Source: Halovulum marinum
GTDB lineage: Bacteria; Pseudomonadota; Alphaproteobacteria; Rhodobacterales; Rhodobacteraceae
DNA length: 64,000 nt
Direction of reading: 5' to 3'
NCBI RefSeq assembly: GCF_009697225.1
Contig: NZ_WIND01000006.1
Span: 1-64,000 of the forward strand
A program made the translations under genes and the position numbers. Positions 57,396 through 64,000 of this stretch are shown piece after piece. Position 1 is the stretch's first letter, and each line of letters starts with the position of its first letter. Below the pieces are notes generated by a model. That model made no database searches, was not told where the DNA came from, and worked only from the letters and a program-made list of their open reading frames with translations.

Positions 57396-59282
57396 ATGCT
57401 CAACCGGTTCAGATCCTCGACCCGCGGCAAGGGAACCTCGATCGTCGTCTGGGCGCTTCTGGGCCTGCTGATCGTCGGCCTGACCGGCCTCGGGCTGGGC
57501 GGCGCCGTCTCTAGCCTGTCGACGCAGAACGTCGCCACCGTCGGCTCGGAAAAGGTCGCGCGCGAGGATTACGTCCGCCAGTTGCTGCGCCAGATCGACA
57601 GCCTGGCGCAGCGCACCGGGCAGCGGTTCACCATGCAACAGGCCCGCAGCTTCGGGCTCGACCAGCAGGTGCTGGGGCAGATGCTGACCCGCGCCGCGCT
57701 CGACGGCGAGGTCGATGACCTCGGGCTGTCGGTGCCGGACGAGATGGTCCGCGATGCGCTGATCGACAACCCGGCGTTCCAGGGCCTGGCGAACGGGTTC
57801 GACGCGCAGTCCTACGAGTTCTTCCTGGATCGCCAGGGGCTGAGCGCCAAGGACTACGAGGAGGAGGTGCGCGCCGATCTGTCGCGCGCGCTGGTCGAGG
57901 TCGCCGTTGCCGGCGGCGTGGCGATGCCGCCGGCGATGGCCGACGCGCTGCTGGCCTGGCAGAACGAATCCCGCAGCTTCGCCACGCTGCAGCTGTCGCC
58001 GCGCGCGCTGGAGCAGCCGGTGCCCGCACCCACCGACGCCCAGGTGCAGGCGTTCTACGAGGCGCGCGAGGAACTGTACACGCGGCCCGAGACGCGGGTG
58101 GTCAGCCACGCCACGCTGACCCCGGCGATGCTGGCCGGCACCGTCGAGATCTCCGAGGACGCGCTGCGCGCCGCCTACGACGCCCGGTCCGATCGCTATT
58201 CGATGCCCGAGCGGCGGATCGTCGACCTGATCGCCTTCGAATCGGCCGAGGCCGCGCAGGCCGCGCGCGAGGCGATCGACGCCGGCGAGAGCAGCTTCGA
58301 CGCGCTGGCCGAGCAGCGCGGCCTGACCGCGGACGATCTGTCGCTGGGCGCGATCGGGCGCGGCGCGCTGTCGGCCGAGGCGCGCGAGGCGGTGTTCGGC
58401 GCCGACGGGCCGGGCGTGGTCGGGCCGGTGGACAGCGACCTGGGCCCGGCGCTTTACCGGGTGAATGCGATCCTGGCGGCGCGCGAGACGCCGTTCGAGC
58501 AGGCCCGGGACGAGCTGCGCGCCGAGCTGGCCGCGGCCAAGGCGCAGGACGGCATCGCCGAGTGGTACGAGCCGGTGCAGGACCTGCTGGCCGCCGGCGC
58601 GACGCTGGAAGAGATCGCCGAGGAAACCGCGCTGGAGTTCGGCGAGACCGGGCTGACCGATCAGCCCGGCGAGGGCCTGGCCGGCGACACCGCGTTCCGC
58701 GACGAGGCGTTCGCCGCCGAGCCGGGCGAGCCGCGCGACCTGATCGAGCTGTCCGGCGGCGGCATCGCGGTGCTGCGGGTCGAGCGCATCGAGCCGCCCG
58801 CGCTGCGCCCGCTGGACGAGGTGCGCGCGCAGGTCGAGGCCGACTGGCGCGAGGCCGAGGTGCAGGCCCGGCTGACCGCCCGCGCCGAGGAGCTGAAGGC
58901 GCTGCTGGACGAGGGGCAGACGCTGGCGAAGGTCTCGGACGACAGCGGTCTGGGCATCGCCCGGTTCGGCCCGCTCACCCGCGCGGACGAGCCCGCGGCC
59001 GGCCTGCCGGCCGATCTGCTGCAGCAGGTGTTCGCGCTGGACGAGGGCGACTCGGCGGTCATCGCCGAGCCGGGCAGCGTCTATCTGGTGCAGGTCACCG
59101 ACGTGACCGCCGCCGACCCCGACGCGGACAGCTATGCGCAGCAGCGCGAGGCGCTGCAGCGGCAGCTGCAGGGGGCCCTGTCGTCGGATCTGTTCGACGC
59201 CTATGCGCGGATGCTGATCGACGGCAAACCGATCTCGGTGAACCAGACGCTGATCGACGAGACGCTGGCCCAGTACCCGTGA
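57396..59282 (+). CDS. ppiD: Periplasmic folding chaperone PpiD-like
   Basis: A 628-residue protein with one N-terminal membrane helix (about residues 14-38), a SurA-like helical domain and a parvulin-like domain (around 255-360). The large remainder faces the periplasm. The parvulin core (FDALAEQRGLTADDLSLG, GVVGPVDSDLGPALYRV) is recognisable but weak, as usual for PpiD. It associates with the Sec translocon and helps new periplasmic proteins. The start at 57396 follows GACAAGGGACAAGG. Its last codons overlap a 14-bp repeat. Confidence 0.87.
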   Translation: MLNRFRSSTRGKGTSIVVWALLGLLIVGLTGLGLGGAVSSLSTQNVATVGSEKVAREDYVRQLLRQIDSLAQRTGQRFTMQQARSFGLDQQVLGQMLTRAALDGEVDDLGLSVPDEMVRDALIDNPAFQGLANGFDAQSYEFFLDRQGLSAKDYEEEVRADLSRALVEVAVAGGVAMPPAMADALLAWQNESRSFATLQLSPRALEQPVPAPTDAQVQAFYEAREELYTRPETRVVSHATLTPAMLAGTVEISEDALRAAYDARSDRYSMPERRIVDLIAFESAEAAQAAREAIDAGESSFDALAEQRGLTADDLSLGAIGRGALSAEAREAVFGADGPGVVGPVDSDLGPALYRVNAILAARETPFEQARDELRAELAAAKAQDGIAEWYEPVQDLLAAGATLEEIAEETALEFGETGLTDQPGEGLAGDTAFRDEAFAAEPGEPRDLIELSGGGIAVLRVERIEPPALRPLDEVRAQVEADWREAEVQARLTARAEELKALLDEGQTLAKVSDDSGLGIARFGPLTRADEPAAGLPADLLQQVFALDEGDSAVIAEPGSVYLVQVTDVTAADPDADSYAQQREALQRQLQGALSSDLFDAYARMLIDGKPISVNQTLIDETLAQYP

Positions 59283-59326
59283 CCCAGTACCCGTGATCCA
59301 GTACCCGTGACCCAGCACCCGTGAGC
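59271..59326 (+). repeat. 14-bp tandem repeat between ppiD and trpE
   Basis: Four units (CAGTACCCGTGACC and variants) begin at 59271, 59285, 59299 and 59313. The first includes the ppiD stop; each later unit repeats a TGA out of phase with the others because the period is 14. The trpE ATG follows at 59338. No Trp-rich leader peptide or attenuator was seen. Copy number is likely to vary between strains. Confidence 0.88.
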
Positions 59327-59337
59327 CGGTAGCCCAG

Positions 59338-60852
<1,515 letters not shown>

Positions 60853-60912
60853 GCCGCGAAGAAGGCTGAAAATCGCGGGATTTCACCGTGAAAACCCCGT
60901 TGACCGTCTGAT

Positions 60913-61290
60913 TTAAAAGAAGAACAGAATCCCAGGACGTCGTTGACGGCGCAATCTGCGCGCGCCGCCGCGCCCGCCAGCGCGCCAGCGCAGCAGCCCG
61001 AACCCGGCCGCCGCGAACAGCCCGGCGGTCAGGCCCTCGATCCACCTGCGGGCCACCGATCCTGAGCCGGCAACGGCGTGGGCGGAGCCCTGCAGCAGCG
61101 CGCCCAGACCGGTGGCCGCGAGCACGCCCCGGACCGCCAGCCCCGCGGCGAGGCCGGCGCCGAACCGCAGCCCGTTGCCGCGCCCCGCGCACATCGCCAC
61201 CGTCGCGGCCGCGAGTGTCGCCGGGCCGGGCGCCACGGTCACGACGAAGACCGCCGCGGCGACGGTCGGAAGATCGGGAAGAGCGGGCAT
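60913..61290 (-). pseudogene. LysE/RhtB-type exporter with internal deletion
   Basis: A 125-residue frame has the N-terminal part of an amino acid exporter ([20 protein letters not shown], then [20 protein letters not shown]) and the C-terminal part (RRWIEGLTAGLFAAAGFGLL). About 75-80 residues in the middle, including two or three helices, are missing (LysE proteins have about 205). The frame stays open, so a shortened product could be made, but it is unlikely to transport. It lies between trpE and yibQ. Confidence 0.7.
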
Positions 61291-61374
61291 GTCGGCGGTA
61301 CCCCGTCCGCGCGGCGGCGGTCCGGGCGGCGCAGCTCCGGGCCGGGGCGGTCGGCGCGCCCCGCCCGGCCCGGA

Positions 61375-62808
61375 TCAGCTGCCCTGGCGCTGCAGCACCG
61401 CCGAGACCGGGGCCACGGTCACCGATGCCGGGCGGTTGCCGAACATCCACTGCGACAGCGTGGCGACGGTTTCCTGGCGGACGTGGCCGACGATGATCAC
61501 GCTGCCGGTGCGCTCGGCGTCCTCGAGCGCGCGGTCCAGCGACCGGGCGATGTTCTCGGCGCCCGGCTGATCGTCGATCACCCGGAAGATCACCTCGCTG
61601 GGCACGCCCTCGGCGGCGGCGATGGCGGGCACGTCGGTCAGCCCGTCGCCACGGTGCGACAGCAGCCCGTGGCCGGTCACCGACAGTGCCTCGGCCACCT
61701 GCCGGGTCAGGTCGGCATCGTCCGGCAGCGGGCCGCCGATGGCGTCCATCAGCGTCGCGGCGGCGGGCACCTTGCGGAACAGCTCGGCCAGGGTCCGGGC
61801 GACGCCGTCGGCGCCGGTGCCGCCCTGCAGGGCGAGCGGGCCCTCGGCCGGCGCCACCGCCGAGACCTCGAAGCCGGATTCGCGGTAGCGGCCGGCGACC
61901 AGGTCGGCGTCGGGCAGATCGGCGCTGACGCCGAAGGTCACCGGTTCGTTCAGCGCCGCCATGCCCGGGCGCAGGAACGGGCTTTCGCCGGCGTCGATCA
62001 GCACGATCGCCAGCAGCGGCTTGCCCGCGTCGCCCTCGAACGGCGCGGCGAACTCGGTCAGCGCGTCGCCGGGGATCAGCGACGAGGCGGCGGCGTTGCC
62101 GGTGATCTCGGGCACCGCGGCGCTTTCGGTGTTCACTGCCGGGCCGCTGTCCGCGCCCGGCGCGGTCGAGGCGATCTGCGTCGGCTGCGACGGCGCGCGC
62201 GGCGGGCGGGCATCGCCGCCGCCGCCGATGCCGGCGTTGGCGCCGGTCTCGATCGCCGGGGCGCCCAGCGTCACCGCGCCGTCCGCCGGCAGGCCGGGGG
62301 CCGGACCGGCGCCGCCCGCGGCCGGCGCGCGGCCAGTGTCGAGGGCGGTGTCGGGGGCGGCGGCGCTCAGTGCCGGCAGCGGCGCCGTGGCGGGCGCCTC
62401 GGGTGCGGCGGGGGCGGCCGCGACCGAGGTCGCGGGCGCCGGATCCTCGGCGGGCACCGGCACGGCCTCGGTCGCATCCTCGGGTTCGGGCTGCGATTCG
62501 GGCTGCGATTCGGGCTGCGGCTCGGGCTCCGTCTCCGGCTCGGGCTCCGTCTCGGGCTCCGTCTCGGGGGGCGACTCGGGCTCGGGTTCCGGCGCGGGTT
62601 CCGGTCGGGACGCGGGTTCCGGGGCAGGTTCCGGTGCGGTCTCCGGTTCGGGTTCGGGCTCCGCTTCGGCTTCGGGTGCAGGCTCCGGCGCGTCCGAGGT
62701 CGCGGTGGCGATCGGGCCGCCGGGCCGGGGGTTCATCACCGCCGCCCCGGACAGCCCCAGCGCCGCCACCACCAGCCCCAGAACGATACCGAACAAGAAC
62801 CTGATCAT
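61375..62808 (-). CDS. yibQ: Divergent polysaccharide deacetylase (YibQ family)
   Basis: A 477-residue protein with an N-terminal membrane helix or signal anchor (about residues 4-25), a long Pro/Glu- then Pro/Ala-rich region (about 40-235) and a YibQ-type NodB-like domain at the C-terminus (about 262-477). [20 protein letters not shown] and the later [11 protein letters not shown] and [15 protein letters not shown] strands mark the domain. The metal-binding residues of active deacetylases are often absent in this family. The Pro-Glu region is coded by degenerate repeats and may span the periplasm. yibQ between trpE and trpG is known from Rhodobacter sphaeroides. Confidence 0.82.
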   Translation of the reverse strand: MIRFLFGIVLGLVVAALGLSGAAVMNPRPGGPIATATSDAPEPAPEAEAEPEPEPETAPEPAPEPASRPEPAPEPEPESPPETEPETEPEPETEPEPQPESQPESQPEPEDATEAVPVPAEDPAPATSVAAAPAAPEAPATAPLPALSAAAPDTALDTGRAPAAGGAGPAPGLPADGAVTLGAPAIETGANAGIGGGGDARPPRAPSQPTQIASTAPGADSGPAVNTESAAVPEITGNAAASSLIPGDALTEFAAPFEGDAGKPLLAIVLIDAGESPFLRPGMAALNEPVTFGVSADLPDADLVAGRYRESGFEVSAVAPAEGPLALQGGTGADGVARTLAELFRKVPAAATLMDAIGGPLPDDADLTRQVAEALSVTGHGLLSHRGDGLTDVPAIAAAEGVPSEVIFRVIDDQPGAENIARSLDRALEDAERTGSVIIVGHVRQETVATLSQWMFGNRPASVTVAPVSAVLQRQGS

Positions 62809-63046
62809 CTGTCTGTCCCCTTCCGGCCGGCACTGCCCCGGCCCCTTGCTGACGTCTGCCTGCCCTGCGCGGCCGGTCACCTGCCGCTTGCTTCGCTTTT
62901 AGCGGATACCGCGGCCGAGAACACCCGGCAATCGGGCCGAAATCATGGCACGCCCCTTGACCATGCCGCCACCGCCCGCGCATGTATACCGGCAACGCCG
63001 GCCGCCGGCCCTTTCGCGCGCCCGGCACCGGTTCCGAGGCGCGCGC

Positions 63047-63628
63047 ATGCTGCTACTGATCGACAACTACGACAGCTTTACCTACAACCTGGTGCACTAC
63101 CTGGGCGGGCTGGGCGCCGAGGTCGCGGTACACCGCAACGACGCGCTGGACGTGCAGGCGGCGATGGCGCTGCGCCCGTCGGGGATCGTGCTGTCGCCGG
63201 GCCCGTGCGATCCGGACCGGGCCGGGATCTGCCTGGCGCTGACCCGGGCCGCGGCCGAGACGCGCACGCCGCTGCTGGGCGTGTGCCTGGGCCACCAGAC
63301 CCTGGGCCAGGCGTTCGGCGGGTCCGTGGTGCGGCATTCCGAGATCGTGCACGGCAAGCCGGGGCTGATCCGCCACCAGGGCGGCGGCGTGTTCGCCGGG
63401 CTGCCGTCGCCGTTCAGCGCCACGCGCTATCATTCGCTGGTGGTGGCGCGCGACGGGCTGCCGGACGTGCTGCGGGTCACCGCCGAACTGGACGACGGCA
63501 CGATCATGGGCCTCAGCCACCGCGAACTGCCGCTGCACGGGGTGCAGTTCCACCCCGAGTCGATCGCCTCGGAGCATGGCCACGCCCTGCTGCGCAACTT
63601 CCTCGACCTGGTGCCCGAGCCGGCATGA
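63047..63628 (+). CDS. trpG: Anthranilate synthase component II (glutaminase)
   Basis: A 193-residue class I glutamine amidotransferase that supplies ammonia to TrpE. The start reads [19 protein letters not shown]; the nucleophile Cys is in [17 protein letters not shown] (about residue 84), and the His-Glu pair in [14 protein letters not shown]. Full length. Its stop overlaps the trpD start (ATGA at 63625-63628). The 238-bp gap to yibQ is a divergent promoter region. Confidence 0.96.
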   Translation: MLLLIDNYDSFTYNLVHYLGGLGAEVAVHRNDALDVQAAMALRPSGIVLSPGPCDPDRAGICLALTRAAAETRTPLLGVCLGHQTLGQAFGGSVVRHSEIVHGKPGLIRHQGGGVFAGLPSPFSATRYHSLVVARDGLPDVLRVTAELDDGTIMGLSHRELPLHGVQFHPESIASEHGHALLRNFLDLVPEPA

Positions 63629-64000
63629 GCGATCCTCTGAAGCCCCTTATCGCCCGCGCCGCGGACGGCCCGCTGAGCCGCGCCGAGGCCGAGACCGCCT
63701 TCGAGATCCTGATGGAGGGCAACGCGACCCCCAGCCAGATCGGCGGGTTGTTGATGGCGCTGCGCGTGCGCGGCGAAACCGTGGACGAGTACGCCGCCGC
63801 CGCCGCCGTGATGCGGCGCAAGTGCCTGCCGGTGGCGGCGCCCGAGGGCGCGATGGACATCGTCGGCACCGGGGGCGACGGCAAGGGGACGCTGAACATC
63901 TCGACCGCGACGGCCTTCGTCGTGGCCGGTGCGGGCGTCGTCGTCGCCAAGCACGGGAACCGGAACCTGAGCTCCAAGTCCGGTGCCGCCGATGCGCTGA
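63625..64000 (+). CDS. trpD: Anthranilate phosphoribosyltransferase (partial)
   Basis: The first 125 residues of TrpD, which joins anthranilate to PRPP; the window ends inside the gene. The N-terminal helical domain ([20 protein letters not shown]) and the PRPP-binding loop [20 protein letters not shown] (residues about 77-96) are present, followed by [17 protein letters not shown]. Coupled to trpG by ATGA. Confidence 0.96.
   Translation, partial: MSDPLKPLIARAADGPLSRAEAETAFEILMEGNATPSQIGGLLMALRVRGETVDEYAAAAAVMRRKCLPVAAPEGAMDIVGTGGDGKGTLNISTATAFVVAGAGVVVAKHGNRNLSSKSGAADAL

Overview
The window is high-GC DNA from an alphaproteobacterium, most likely a Rhodobacterales (Paracoccaceae/Roseobacter group) member. 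Supporting signs are the gene contents and neighbourhoods (purM-purN, lptF-lptG-lptD-surA-pdxA-rsmA, ispG-prfA-prmC-DUF4167, a divergent yibQ between trpE and trpG) and a cupin DMSP lyase of the DddL type, which points to a marine or saline habitat. No rRNA gene or CRISPR array was seen. Three tRNA genes are present, all on the minus strand: Gly(TCC), CAT (Ile2 or Met) and Leu(TAG).

Positions 1 to about 15,180 are accessory DNA full of decayed genes. From the left they hold a truncated, frameshifted RecQ helicase remnant; a membrane protein; a divergent SDR/TetR pair with two identical-arm operators; remnants of a HEPN-like gene, an IS1595-type transposase and an IS5-type transposase around tRNA-Gly; and an intact FrcBCA-like sugar ABC transporter. 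After these comes a wrecked sugar-acid catabolic locus (TRAP DctM, aldehyde dehydrogenase, UxaA-type dehydratase) joined by deletions and an IS110 remnant next to a complete IS256-family element. A gene-poor stretch with a dense group of hairpins and a GT-rich hexamer repeat follows. The right end is a phage-like module: an XRE repressor, three TTCGC-N5-GCGAA operator candidates, a 68-residue protein, a tyrosine integrase and the tRNA(CAT), whose 3' end faces the integrase.

From 15,180 to the end the DNA is core chromosome. It carries purine synthesis (purM, purN), ndk, two ABC-F ATPases, two tandem retropepsin-like proteases, holC and pepA, the LPS export genes lptF/lptG/lptD with a SurA-like chaperone, pdxA and rsmA. 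A long minus-strand run follows (rodZ-like, ispG, DUF1499, prfA, prmC, DUF4167), then a MarR regulator, XRE-sdhE, trigger factor, the NAD(P)HX repair enzyme and glnB-glnA. An unusual repeat-bearing membrane-anchored protein, a DksA/TraR-type protein, a hydrolase-OsmC fusion, dddL, parE with a periplasmic ClpP-like/SPOR protein, an Uup-type ABC-F, an aminotransferase, ppiD and the trp genes (trpE, then trpG and a trpD cut by the window end) complete the window.

I did not find a convincing complete, previously undescribed multi-gene system. The items most worth a second look are the hairpin cluster at 12.40-12.53 kb, the three-operator repressor/integrase module, the repeat-bearing protein at 44.7-46.0 kb with its neighbouring 12-bp repeat array, the tandem retropepsins with a 13-bp repeat placing ATGs around the start, and the regulated SDR/TetR pair. 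Gene functions are read from recognisable motifs in the translated sequence. No database search was possible.
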